Source: Saccharum officinarum (Eukaryota > Streptophyta > Magnoliopsida > Poales > Poaceae). From it: a stretch of DNA of 64,000 nucleotides. The stretch covers positions 48,779,880 through 48,843,879 of the forward strand of contig CM036197.1 in NCBI GenBank assembly GCA_020631735.1. Reading direction: 5' to 3'. Positions 1 through 9,640 of this stretch are shown here, in pieces. The notes beneath the pieces were generated by a model. The model had not been told where the DNA came from, made no database searches, and worked only from the letters and a program-made list of their open reading frames with translations. A program made the position numbers and the translations under genes. How positions within the stretch are numbered: position 1 is the first letter of the stretch; each line of letters starts with the position of its first letter.

Positions 1-167
1 TGATGAATCAAAGAAAACATAAGCACAAGTCATATTTTTTCCATGTTACAGAGGCAAGTTCTACATAATAAAGAAAAAAAAATTCCATTCAGCTATCAAC
101 CAGCTACAACATACAGGTTCATTCAGCTATCAACTAGCTACTAAATATATTTTCCATGTTGAGGTTA

Positions 168-410
168 GGCCCTGTTTAGTTCCCAGAAAATTTTGCAAAA
201 TTTTTCAGATTCTCCGTCACATCGAATCTTTGGACATATGTATGAAACATTAAATATAGATAAAAAATAAAACTAATTACACAGTTTAGACGAAATGGAC
301 GAGACGAATCTTTTAAGCCTAATTAGACCATGATTGGACAATATTTGCCAAATAACAACGAAAAACGCTACAGTGTCATTTTGCCAAAAATTTCGGATCT
401 AAACCGGCCC
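168..410. mobile_element. Tourist-like MITE (TTA target duplication)
   Basis: A 243-bp AT-rich element begins GGCCCTGTTTAG and ends CTAAACCGGCCC, so the ends are imperfect inverted repeats. TTA sits on both sides (165-167 and 411-413), as expected for PIF/Harbinger-type MITEs. It has no coding capacity. Related elements occur at 38937-39177, 40437-40705 and 61783-62025. Confidence 0.75.
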
Positions 411-670
411 TTAGTTCATTGTAGAGAAGAAGTGTACAGGTTCTATCAACTAGCTACAAATTGAATATTGAGCAAACTAGGTGCTGAACTACATGGCAGC
501 AACAACATTATAACTACATGGCAGAAAAACAAATTAACTTGTACAGCACGAAGTTCATTCACACATCTGCTGCCAGGCACCCACATTTACTGGTTGCAGC
601 TCTCATATTTAAAGTTAGGGAAAGTAGAAGATTGGTGATAGAGGTAGGGTTATGATTTATGCAGAGGGTT

Positions 671-1290
671 CTACAAGGATAATATACATAGATTAGAGTC
701 CTGATGAGGAACATGAGAATGGAAAGGTATTATGAACGACTTACCAGCGAGCATGTTCAGTATGAACTCCCTCCTTAGATTCTCTGAAAGTGCAAACAGC
801 ATAGTCATTTGATTTGGGATATTCATGAAGACACTTGCAGCTTTGATAAGTTCAGTGCCACTGAAACCAAGCCTACTCAACTCAGTAAAAGGGCTTGCAT
901 TGGATCCTTTTGTACTGCCTCCTCTTGCATCTTGGCTTCAAGCTTCATGGCTGCAGCCATTTTACCAAAGTGTTCTGAAGCATTCTTAAGATCACCACGG
1001 AGCTCACCAACCATACCCAAAAACAGGTCACTTGACATGCTACCCTCATTCCCTTTAGAGTTATTCTTATCTCTCTTTCTTCTCTTGGAGGTTGATGAAG
1101 TTGAATCAACAGAGTTTCTATCAGAAGTGCTTTGTTCTAGATCAGGATTATCTTCAGCTTCTTTCTCCATGTTTGTAACAGCCTCACCAAGGCCCTCTGC
1201 ACCTTCTCCAGTAGCAATATCCTTCCCATATATAGCAGCTAAGGTATCAAAGTGTGGAAATGAAATGCCATACAAGCCCCTTGCATCAGG
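671..1290 (-). pseudogene. PIF/Harbinger MYB-like accessory protein, C-terminal part
   Basis: The minus strand encodes a stretch (877-1275) that runs from YGISFPHFDTLAAIYGKD through a serine- and charge-rich linker (TSKRRKRDKNN) into a helical segment. It continues in another frame at 740-880 (LSRLGFSGTELIKAASVF). This layout resembles the C-terminal half of the MYB/SANT-domain protein that accompanies the transposase in plant PIF/Harbinger elements, where it helps bring the transposase to DNA. The frame break near 890-920 and the absence of the N-terminal MYB domain indicate a remnant. It lies just downstream of the transposase remnant on the same strand. Host genes of the same MYB-like family exist, so element origin is inferred from the neighbour. 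Confidence 0.55.
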
Positions 1291-1589
1291 GTTGTCCTAC
1301 AAGAGGGTAAGAGGCAAACAACACAACTGTGTAAAATAGTAATCAATGGAACATCTGACCACAAGCTAATTTGAGTACAGGTATACATACATGTAATGGA
1401 ACATCACATTGATTTTGATTGCTTGCTGGTTACATAAATTAGTGCCACATATATTGACAGAATTGTAAATGTCCCATATATAAATATAAACTATTTCTTT
1501 GTACATTCCAGTGCAAACCAGTGCAAAGAGTGAAACTTTGCCCATTCCAGTGCAAACCAGCACATAAAGAAAATGCTGCTAAGCCACAC

Positions 1590-2031
1590 TTAAAGAAAAT
1601 CCATTTGCATTAGTGTAACCAGCATCAACGAGATAATAGCAGCCTTGAGGGACACGTAATCCATCTTGCCTTGAGATGGCATCTCAAAGCACACGGCCGT
1701 CATGTGCAGAACCCTCCCAACCAGGTAATCCATATATAAACTGCATGTCTGGTGCACAAACACCTAAGACATTTGTCACAATGTCACCCTTTCTTGATCT
1801 ATACCTCCCCTTCAACTTAGTTGGGACAGTAACCTTCACATGTGTACCATCCAATGCACCCAAACAATTCTATGACATAATCCAAACAAAAAAAATAATA
1901 TCAGTAAAATATACACCTATGACCTATTAATATAGTTGAGACTTTTCTATTGACAAGTTGTGTACCTTGAAATGCTTCCATCTATAGTCTGTGCAGTCCT
2001 CAGGTATAGGTTCTGGTTTCTTAAGTAGTAA
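1590..2031 (-). pseudogene. PIF/Harbinger DDE transposase fragment
   Basis: The minus strand reads a small exon (about 1966-2031, ending EDCTDYRWKHFK before a GT donor). The next exon begins [13 protein letters not shown] and continues through [20 protein letters not shown] and [11 protein letters not shown] to [11 protein letters not shown]. The LDGTHV and [11 protein letters not shown] motifs carry the first two catalytic aspartates of the DDE_Tnp_4 (Harbinger) nuclease. A stop interrupts the frame directly after HDGRVL, and the part with the catalytic glutamate is missing, so the gene is dead. Upstream sequence is replaced by a TIR element starting at 2032. It is probably part of the same element as the MYB-like remnant at 671-1290. 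Confidence 0.8.
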
Positions 2032-2710
2032 GGCTAGTCTCAATGCAAGTTTCATATGTATTAAATGATGTGCCACCTCAGCAAATATGATGATATGGCA
2101 CTGTTTTTATAAGGAAAGAGAAGACAATCGTTTCATCGGCATGAAACGAGTGTGCACCGTTTCCAACGTCTATGAAACCGTGTGAAACCTGCACTGAGGC
2201 GTCGTAGTTTCATCATTTGTCTTTTTCTTGATCCGCTACGGCTGTCTATATGCCTGTCCCGCTCTGCGATCTCCCTTTCTCTCCAGCCATCTCTCCTCAT
2301 CTCCTGACTCCAGCAGCAGGTCGGCCATGATGATTACGTGATAAAGTTGCCAGAGATAGCATGTCTGCATGCTTACAGAATAACACATCGGTCTCAACAT
2401 GTTTGCATGCATACAATTTCTTGTATATTTCAGCTGTGTCCAAGCAAAGGAAGATTGGGTGGTTCAGATGAGAGCTTGATGTCTTTTAAAAATTTTCTGT
2501 GGCCAAAGAAAGCTTGTCTGGTTCAAATCGATTTTTCATGTGAAAGAGACTATATTTTTGTGAGATACTCCTGGTTCTGAATTACTAGTGACTCCGAACA
2601 TGGCACATACGAGTAATCCATATATATGGCGCATTTGATCACCCAGCATGCAGCACTTAAATGATGTGGCTTGCTTATGAAACCGTGAAATGAAACTGCG
2701 CATTGAGAGA
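2032..2710. mobile_element. TIR element, GGCTAGTCTCAATG family, right end truncated
   Basis: The left end reads GGCTAGTCTCAATGCAAGTT, and the right end carries the matching inverted sequence (AACTGCGCATTGAGA). The outermost bases of the right repeat are missing where the next element begins. Internal sequence repeats TTTCAT/ATGAAAC motifs. No coding capacity is evident. A longer relative lies at 40916-42000. Confidence 0.5.
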
Positions 2711-2712
2711 GG

Positions 2713-3018
2713 GTGTGCCCGATTGATTCACTGATAACTCGATTCAGAGGTAGCAGGATACAAGACCTCAGAGGAAGGGAGGTCTAGAATCAGCAAATAG
2801 GAGGAATCGGGAAGAGAAGCAGGTACAGAGAGGAAGGAATTGAGAGCCGGGGAAGATGAACAGTATTAAGAGGAAAGCTGTTTTTGTTGATAATTGATTC
2901 GATCTCCCTTCCTGGTTCTCTCTACCTCCTCTTGTACTGACTCTGGACATACAAGCAGGCCCAGTGTGGTCATAGCCCATGGCCCTCTATCAGTAGCAGA
3001 GGGCCCATATAGCTGACA
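2713..3018 (-). repeat. 3' LTR of the F-box-carrying element
   Basis: It matches 6345-6654 nearly base for base from CCCGATTGATTCACTG to CCATATAGCTGA. It contains a 7-bp addition (AGGTAGC) absent from the other LTR, and it lacks the TGGTTAGCAATC stretch present in the other copy. Confidence 0.75.
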
Positions 3019-3032
3019 TTCCCCTCTCCTTG
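3019..3032 (-). other. Polypurine tract
   Basis: On the minus strand AAGGAGAGGGGAA directly precedes the TGTCAGC start of the 3' LTR, the position used to prime plus-strand DNA synthesis. Confidence 0.65.
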
Positions 3033-3086
3033 AAAGGCGGCTTGCCGCCAAGCCGCTGATATTGTAGGTGCCGAGTTCATCAGATT

Positions 3087-4052
3087 CTAAGTGTACAGAA
3101 AACCATAGCAGCAAGCATGTTGAACCTTCCATGAGCTTGGGAATATATAGTTGGGCCCATGATTCAAACCCCGGAATAGCAGTAATGTGGACTTCTTGGC
3201 AGCACCATAGCAGCAGAAGGACGGCCATTGTATCGGCCGCAGACCAGCACCAGCAAGAGGGAGATGCAAAAGCACAGGTGGCGGCCATGGGTGCTTCAAT
3301 AGCCGAACATAAAGATAGTCTCCTACTTCCATTGCATCGAAACTGAAACAAATGATAGGACGTGCATATATTGTACCATCAACTCCACCAACCAAGGGCT
3401 TACCATTACTGAAACCAAGCAGTTGGGGCTCCTTTTGAACTGTAATCTGCATAATGTGAGTCCAGGTTCCGATTTTCATATTTGAGGCCACCCACTGCTG
3501 CATGTAGTCGTTAGTTAGCTTTTCGATGCCCAGTTTTTGAAGACTCAGTGCTAACGCTGAGCTGCAAGCATCTCTGCAAATTCTATAGCATGACTGTTGA
3601 TTTCCATCCTGAACCAACGAAGCAGGTACCAAATACTTGCCATATACAAGGAGTGAGAGTGAGTTGCAGTCCCAGCAAGTGTGCATATAATAATATGTGA
3701 CTGTAGAATCAGTTTGCCCATTCATAAGTGCTACCAGAGCAAGCAAATGGCAAGAACATCTCACAATTGTAATTTGAAGAATTCCAGTTTCCATCAGAGT
3801 TGCTGACACATCAGCAGCACGTATCCTTGCTACTGCAATTGGACAACACTGAAATAGTGGTTGCATATTAGATGTTACTGTAACCACGAGATGTTCACCT
3901 TCCACCAAAAATTCTCTTTTGAGCATGGATGCACGTGATAGAATCATGCCCCATTGACCAACACTAAGTAGCAGCATAGCTCTCCTATCATTGATGAGAT
4001 GCAGAAGGATTATAGTCAGAGCCTGAATCTTTCCAGGAAACAACTGAATCAT
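3087..4052 (-). CDS. Unrecognised ORF in non-autonomous LTR element
   Basis: A 321-codon ORF continues the reading of the upstream ORF (4065-5216) after a short break. I recognise no catalytic domain. The C-terminal third holds a block with HPWPPP followed by LRPIQWPSFCCYGAAKKS. This is a divergent copy of a block in the upstream ORF (SFDAVHLRPIPWPFFCGYAA), so the protein seems to have been built from internal repeats. It is probably a decayed or non-canonical gag-like product of the element. It is unlikely to be translated by itself because the upstream ORF is separated by stops. Confidence 0.35.
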   Translation of the reverse strand: MIQLFPGKIQALTIILLHLINDRRAMLLLSVGQWGMILSRASMLKREFLVEGEHLVVTVTSNMQPLFQCCPIAVARIRAADVSATLMETGILQITIVRCSCHLLALVALMNGQTDSTVTYYYMHTCWDCNSLSLLVYGKYLVPASLVQDGNQQSCYRICRDACSSALALSLQKLGIEKLTNDYMQQWVASNMKIGTWTHIMQITVQKEPQLLGFSNGKPLVGGVDGTIYARPIICFSFDAMEVGDYLYVRLLKHPWPPPVLLHLPLAGAGLRPIQWPSFCCYGAAKKSTLLLFRGLNHGPNYIFPSSWKVQHACCYGFLYT

Positions 4053-4064
4053 GTATACCCTTGA

Positions 4065-5216
4065 CTATGTGCATGACAACTTGATATCGTTGGGTTCAGC
4101 AACTTGCACTGCATTTTGAAGTAACTCCAGCCAAAGCTTCCAACACTCATGACAGCTTACATAACGGAAGAATGGAACTGTAGACTGGCGCAATGAGCAG
4201 CTAATCACAAAACTCACAGATAACTGAAACCATGTCCCGTTGCTTTGGGGTGGCGGCCATGGAGGCTTGTACTGCACAGCAACCCAGCCTAACCAAATCA
4301 GTGACCAGAAACCTAAATAGAGTTGAGTGGAGTTCACAAGCATAGTATTCACTGAAAGTGATGTCTTCAAGTGCACAGGCGCTGCATAACCACAGAAAAA
4401 TGGCCAAGGGATTGGCCTGAGATGGACTGCATCAAAACTGATATCAATGCAGAGCTTCATCTGAACAGATTGACCTTGTGTAGGTGGCAGCCATGGTTGA
4501 GAAGCTATACTGGTATGAACTATAATGTGCACACTAGAAACACCTCTGTCACAACCTCTTCCATGATTAATTATTTTCAGCTTGCTAAGAACAGATGCAT
4601 TCATCACCTCAGGATAAACTGAACCTCGACGTCCATTTCCAGCAACTTGACTTGTATACCCACCAGACTTGATGGAAGTCAGTAGCATGCCAATGTCAAC
4701 ACATTCAGTGTCCAACTGCATCTCCATGACCACAACACTCAGGAAGCCACCAATACACTGAGCAAATCTATCTTGGGTTGAGCCTTCAGCATCAATGAAT
4801 GGAAGTGTGCCACTGAAGTTGCTGCCGATGGCCTCGTCATGCTTCGCAAGGAAGCGCTCGTGCCAGAACTCGTGAACTGAGTGGTAGCTCCACATTTCGT
4901 CGAACACCCTAGCTGCAGGAACGGAGTGAGCACCTGACTTCCTCACAGAAGTAGCCAGGACCAGCGGGAAGGCTTGTCGTGGTGCAAAAGGGATTAGTGA
5001 AGCTGCATCCCGTGGTAGTGGTAGGAGAACGAGGCCAGGCGCGCCGCGGACGAACGCGTCCAGCGAGCCGATGAACCTGTGGTTGGTGTCGACGTCGCGT
5101 GGGTCGAAGGTGACGCCTGAGATGTTGCAGACCTCGTGAGGGCACTCGGGGCGCAGGGCGTCACCAGCTTCGGGGTCCGAGCGGAGCGTGCAGCTGCGGA
5201 TGAAGTGCTTGTTCAC
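4065..5216 (-). CDS. Unrecognised ORF with W-P-P-P repeats in LTR element
   Basis: A 383-codon ORF on the minus strand inside the element. The N-terminal half is GC-rich and continuous in style with the F-box ORF upstream. The C-terminal half contains repeated proline/tryptophan blocks (QPWLPPTQGQ, KPPWPPPQSNG) and LRPIPWPFFCGYAAP. No known retroviral domain is visible. The sharp GC drop in the middle suggests two sources: a host-derived GC-rich part and an element-derived AT-richer part. Function unknown. Confidence 0.4.
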   Translation of the reverse strand: MNKHFIRSCTLRSDPEAGDALRPECPHEVCNISGVTFDPRDVDTNHRFIGSLDAFVRGAPGLVLLPLPRDAASLIPFAPRQAFPLVLATSVRKSGAHSVPAARVFDEMWSYHSVHEFWHERFLAKHDEAIGSNFSGTLPFIDAEGSTQDRFAQCIGGFLSVVVMEMQLDTECVDIGMLLTSIKSGGYTSQVAGNGRRGSVYPEVMNASVLSKLKIINHGRGCDRGVSSVHIIVHTSIASQPWLPPTQGQSVQMKLCIDISFDAVHLRPIPWPFFCGYAAPVHLKTSLSVNTMLVNSTQLYLGFWSLIWLGWVAVQYKPPWPPPQSNGTWFQLSVSFVISCSLRQSTVPFFRYVSCHECWKLWLELLQNAVQVAEPNDIKLSCT

Positions 5217-5474
5217 CTCCCGGACCTCCAGCGGCCACGGCGAGGGATGGACGAGTCCGGCGAGGCGAGCGCCGGCAGGGTCGGGCTGTTGACGCTGCTG
5301 GGCCGCGGGTTGGTGCTCCGCGTCGTCCTCCTCAGCTTGCTGTGGTGCCTGCGAACACGAGCGTACACCGCCCTCGCGCGTGTGCGCAGCGCGCCGTTGC
5401 CGGTGGCGGAGACGAACCGCGCGGCGAGGTTGGGGAAGAGCGTCGCGACGGAATCCACGAGTACGCCCTTGACG

Positions 5475-6344
5475 TCAGCGAGGAGGTGCGCGGACTGGGT
5501 GGTGTACCGCGCCGGGCTGTGGCAGCGCGCAGGCTCGAAGTCGAGGACGGTGACCGGGAACCAGGAGCCGTGGAGGCCGTCGTCGTCGACACGGGCCTCG
5601 ACCACGGCGCCGAACCAAAGGGGCGTGGGCGGACCCGATGGCGTCCTGCTCGATCTGCTCGAGGAAGAATGGTTTCGCCTCCATCTGCACCTTCTCGCGC
5701 TGGACGGTGGAATTCCCCTCCTGGGTGGTGAGGCAGAAGAGCTCGCCCTTGGGAAACATGGGAACCAGCATCACAGACGGGGCGGCGAAGACTGGCCTCC
5801 AGCGGCAGGAAAGCACCGCCGTGTATGCGGCTTCCTTGAGGGGAAGACGGGAGACGATGTTGCAGAGTAGTGCGTCGGGGAGGATGCTGAGGGGGTCGAG
5901 ATCGACGATGTCGTCGAGGTGAGGACTCTTCATAGCGACAAGCGTGGCGTGGCCCGCCTCGGGGTCGGGGTTGGGCTCGACGGTGGAGGCAGCGTCGCCA
6001 TCGGTGCTGTGAGACTCGGAGTTGTCAGGCGCGAGCGCGAAGGGAGGTGCGTCGGAGTCGGTGGAGGTGGCGTCGGGTGTTGGGATCTCGCCGAAGAGGC
6101 CACCCCAGTTGTCAGCCATGACGGGTTGTGTCGCGCCGAACTGCTCGTGGCTACCGACGCGAAGCTCGACGGCGTCGCCCCGCGGCTCCAGCGTGGCCAA
6201 GGTCCGCGAGAAGCACCGCTCCATCCGAGCGTAGGACTCGTCGAGGCGCCGATTCAGCTTGGCGATCTCGTCGAGGATGAGCTTGACGTCGAGAGGACTC
6301 ATGCTGATGGATATCGAACCGAGGACCGGTGTCTCTGATACCAA
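5475..6344 (-). CDS. F-box domain ORF captured in LTR element
   Basis: This 289-codon ORF starts at the edge of the PBS. Residues about 17-55 form a short coiled-coil-like stretch (LDVKLILDEIAKLNRRLDE), as in the N-terminus of some grass retroelement gag proteins. An acidic linker follows. Around residues 150-185 comes LSILPDALLCNIVSRLPLKE and then the VLSCRWRPVF segment. This is a clear F-box, the motif that docks on SKP1 in SCF ubiquitin ligases. Downstream, a second frame (5213-5605) holds more host-like GC-rich coding sequence (WFPVTVLDFEPARCH), implying frameshifts. I infer capture of a host F-box gene fragment; whether any product is made is unknown. Confidence 0.6.
   Translation of the reverse strand: MVSETPVLGSISISMSPLDVKLILDEIAKLNRRLDESYARMERCFSRTLATLEPRGDAVELRVGSHEQFGATQPVMADNWGGLFGEIPTPDATSTDSDAPPFALAPDNSESHSTDGDAASTVEPNPDPEAGHATLVAMKSPHLDDIVDLDPLSILPDALLCNIVSRLPLKEAAYTAVLSCRWRPVFAAPSVMLVPMFPKGELFCLTTQEGNSTVQREKVQMEAKPFFLEQIEQDAIGSAHAPLVRRRGRGPCRRRRPPRLLVPGHRPRLRACALPQPGAVHHPVRAPPR
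6331..6343 (-). other. Primer-binding site (initiator tRNA-Met)
   Basis: The minus strand reads TGGTATCAGAGAC, complementary to the 3' end of initiator tRNA-Met, directly inside the 5' LTR at 6345-6654. Confidence 0.75.
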
Positions 6345-6654
6345 TGGTTAGCAATCACACCCGATTGATTCACTGATAACTCGATTCAGCAGGATACAAG
6401 ACCTCAGAGGAAGGGAAGTCTAGAATCAGCAAATAGGAGGAATCGGGAAGAGAAGCAGGTACAGAGAGGAAGGAATTGAGAGCCGGGGAAGATGAACAGT
6501 ATTAAGAGGAAAGCTGTTTTTGTTGATAATTGATTCCATCTCCCTTCCTGGTTCTCTCTACCTCCTCTTGTACTGACTCTGGACATACAAGCAGGCCCAG
6601 TGTGGTCATAGCCCATGGCCCTCTATCAGTAGCAGAGGGCCCATATAGCTGATA
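6345..6654 (-). repeat. 5' LTR of the F-box-carrying element
   Basis: It is a direct repeat of 2713-3018, with its inner end at the PBS. On the minus strand it starts TATCAGC where the other LTR starts TGTCAGC, so the terminal TG has mutated. Confidence 0.75.
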
Positions 6655-7790
6655 GTAGCATTGGCAGAGCATAAGCCTGAATAGCACCATAGTTCAAGAC
6701 GGCGTTGTTGGAAGCAATGTTGGGCGGGCACAGTGCAACTGCTCCAATGGATTCGAGGGCAATCCTTACATCGCTAATGGATGCCAAGGTACTGCTTGCT
6801 GCTGAGTTCACTCCTTTTCCTTTCGACTGAACCAGTAGCTATAAAAGTTCAATGTTTCAGCAACCTGAATGTCCACCAACAACGACATTGTCCCGTGTTT
6901 CAGCAAGTTTGAGATGTTAGCGTTTTGGGCTTGATAGGCCTCTTGAAGATGGGCCTATAGTGGGGAAAGGCAGGCCGTGGCCTTAGGGATGAGCCCGTTT
7001 TAGCCATTTCAATTTCCGATTTGGGCATTTAACTTTTCAGAATGCCCCTTAGATTGACCGCAAAATTCAATTTTCTCCTGTAAAATAGGAGGATTCAGTT
7101 CTCCATAGTCGGCTGAATTTTTAGTTAGTCATGAGATATTACACCCATTTTTTCCCCCTTTATTCTTTAGAACTATCCTTTAGAAACTTGTGATACTCAT
7201 CTCAAATTGTCCCAATTCAATTGAAATGTGTCCATTGACCTTATTGATTTTAAGGGGATGTGTCACACGCCCCCGCTATAATACATATACCGCAAGAAAA
7301 GTATGATTAAGTTTGGACAATATCTACTTAACCCTCTCAACTATTGACATTTATCTATTTTCACCCTCTCAACTATTGACATTCCTCTATTTTTACCTCT
7401 TAAAAACATAAAAATCATTTAAATAACTCCTTGTGATGCATATTCCGTGGACGATGACATGGTTGTGAGACAACAAACAATAGGACACATCACTCTATAT
7501 AACTCCCTAGCATATTGATGGTTGGTCACATAACCCCCCTCAATTATAAGATTTAGTATTGTGCCACTTAAAATATCTAATATCTTTCAAATAAACCCCG
7601 AGATGGCTTTCTAGGCTATTTTGCCATGGTACCTTGACAAACTAGCATGATGACATATGCTTGCATGTAGACCTATTTGGTAAGTAGGTACATTATTTGT
7701 ATTTTTACCATGCATCCTCATTTCTCCCCGCTGCCTCCCTCTCCCTTCTCTCTCCATCCTACCTCACCTCCCACGAGTAGCCCGCGACCC
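6655..7790. other. Intergenic, no gene recognised
   Basis: Mixed low-complexity and AT-rich sequence. A short minus ORF (6626-6811; SAASSTLASISDVRIALESI) looks protein-like but I cannot assign it. At 7340-7385 the phrase CCCTCTCAACTATTGACAT occurs twice in a row. Nothing else is supportable. Confidence 0.4.
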
Positions 7791-7814
7791 TCCACTACCA
7801 ACACTGTTGCACGT

Positions 7815-8000
7815 TCGGCCTTTAGTCCCGGGCCAAAAGGGCCTCTAGTCCCGGTTATAGAGCCGGGACTAGGAAATTTGGACTAAATGTCCCACCTTTA
7901 GTCCCAGTTCCCAGGCCTGGGACTAAAAGGTGCGCCAGGCTGGGCAACGGGGCTGGCCATTTTAGTCCCGGTTGGTATTACCAACCGGGACTAAAGGTGT
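7815..8000. repeat. CACTA subterminal inverted repeats (left block)
   Basis: Several copies of TTTAGTCCCGG and its reverse complement CCGGGACTAAA occur here, including a near-perfect hairpin around TTGGTATTACCAACC at 7960-7998. Such subterminal repeats are binding sites for the accessory transposase protein in grass CACTA elements. A CACTAC string at 7793 could be the outer end but is not proven. Confidence 0.65.
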
Positions 8001-8693
8001 TTTTTTCTTTTTTGTTTCCATTTCAATTCATTATTGATTTTGGTTTTACAATTACATTAGGTTTTCAAATGTGTATTCTTCGCTGGTAATATATGTATAC
8101 GCGCACCTATAATTTAGTTTCGAACATTATTACACACAAATAAAGTATGAAACTATATATATATTATGGAGCTATACATATGTATAATATATTAGGATCA
8201 TGCCCGTGCGTTGCAACGGGAGCCGAAACTTTATCACGGGTAACATGTCTCGTAGATCATCATGCTTGGACAAAGCAATGGAACGCTTGGACAAAGCATT
8301 TGGGATCCGGCTTCACCATGGCAGTGGTAGACGGGTCCTCTCCATATTTTTTAGGTGTAGAGATATATGCACATAAAATTTACAACATTATCCATGCATC
8401 CTTGGTATTTACAACACAAATGTTGTCCTCCACTTAAATGTCATACAAATGTTCGTCCAGGTTTGGCTTCAATGGTTCATCTGGGTTAAAGTAGAACTCG
8501 GTGCCGGGCTTGAGGACATGCTCATTAAAAAATCCTACGATTGTCTCTTGAATTCCTTTGAGGCGGTCCATATCCAACACCTGTTCCTTCAACCATATCT
8601 CCTTCAATTTGCATTAGAGGAAAGAAGTATTAATATACATAAGATTTATTTAATAGCAACAAATAAATAAAATGGATTTATTATATATACTTG
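8001..8693. other. CACTA 3' flank, non-coding
   Basis: AT-rich sequence between the subterminal repeats and the Ulp1-like exon. It includes the phrase GCCCGTGCGTTGCAACGGG at about 8201, common in grass repeats, and a short direct repeat GCTTGGACAAAGCA (about 8264-8303). No gene was seen. Confidence 0.4.
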
Positions 8694-8699
8694 TTACGT

Positions 8700-9640
8700 A
8701 CTTTCTGCATCTGTAGATTGGTTCTTTTTGCATACACCGTGAGGAACTCGCAAACGTAGTATCCACACAAATTGTTGCCTGGTGTCTGCCGTAGAACCCA
8801 CTGTATGATATAAAAAGATTACTCTCGTCATCCCGTACGTGAGTTGAAGCATGATAAGGTAAATATGCGGGGAGCTAGTACAACTTACATCCAATCGGTG
8901 TGGATCAGGAAGTGATGCTTTCAGATCTGAACGGTGTAGTTGAATGAACCAAGCCCAAACCCTGCCCAATAATTGAATCGTTAATTAACTATTGCAGAGT
9001 TAAAGAACAGGAATCAATATTTAAAGACGAAGTTACCCCTGGATAATGTCTATCATATCTTGGTAATCTTCCTGCGGTTTTCTCAACGAGTCATAGATTA
9101 GCAAATGACCGTCGGAGAGATCGAAGACAATCAGTATCCAGTGAAAGCTGCATTTGTTTATAGAGTCAACATATATATATATCTTTATGCTGGATTGAGT
9201 AAGTAAAGTAAAATGTGCACACGATAACAACACTCACCCAAAGTTGTATGGGAAGAGTATAAATCTTTTGTTCTTTTGGTTGATCGAGAACCTCTAGAGA
9301 TTCCTCTCCGTTTGAGGTCTCCATTGATCGTAGGGAGTATTTGGGTCCTTGAATACGATATATGGATCAACGAAACCAATATTCTTGTCATTTCTACGTG
9401 TGAGGTCTCTCATCATGTCTCTGCATATGTATAGACACGCTAGCTAGTGTTAGGATAATTACTTATACATATACATATGCTAGAGTGAGATTATTAAAAG
9501 AAAGAATCACTTATAGACAAAAGCAGCTGACGAGAGATTTGTCTAGAGCGTCCATGTGGCATAGTTGGTGTAACTCATTAAACTGAACCATTATAATGTC
9601 ATCGCCATGGAAGTAATGATGGTTTCTAATTCTGACGCAA
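8700..9640 (-). pseudogene. Ulp1-type cysteine protease domain of CACTA gene
   Basis: The minus strand encodes, in order, DALDKSLVSCFCL (about 9515-9555), then SFHWILIVFDLSDGHLLIYDSL (9070-9150), then NNLCGYYVCEFLTVYAK (8720-8790). These hold the His of FHW, the Asp of YDSL and the Cys of NLCGYY, the C48 (Ulp1/SUMO protease) catalytic residues. The parts lie in several frames separated by intron-like gaps with plausible splice sites, plus likely frame damage near 9250-9390. Plant Ulp1 enzymes remove SUMO. In transposons the role of such captured domains is unclear. It is probably the C-terminal portion of the same gene as the ORFs at 9511-10719 and 10851-12361. Confidence 0.65.

Larger units (their letters stand above)
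2713..6654 (-). mobile_element. Non-autonomous LTR retroelement carrying an F-box segment
   Basis: Two near-identical direct repeats of about 300 bp flank a 3.3-kb interior. On the minus strand the right repeat (about 6345-6654) is followed by TGGTATCAGAGAC, a primer-binding site matching initiator tRNA-Met. The left repeat (about 2713-3018) is preceded by the purine tract AAGGAGAGGGGAA and starts TGTCAGC. The LTRs, PBS and PPT are therefore all in the right order for a minus-strand element. No protease, integrase, RT or RNase H motif is present in the interior. Instead there are long ORFs, one with an F-box. No target duplication was found, and the last bases of the left LTR differ from the right one, so the outer ends are approximate. 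Confidence 0.7.

Noticed and set aside
6626..6811. Short host-like exon on the minus strand
   Set aside because: Protein-like composition, but no family recognised and no flanking exons found.
7793..7800. CACTACC as left CACTA end
   Set aside because: Position is right next to the repeat block, but no matching right end or 3-bp duplication was seen, so I did not use it as a boundary.
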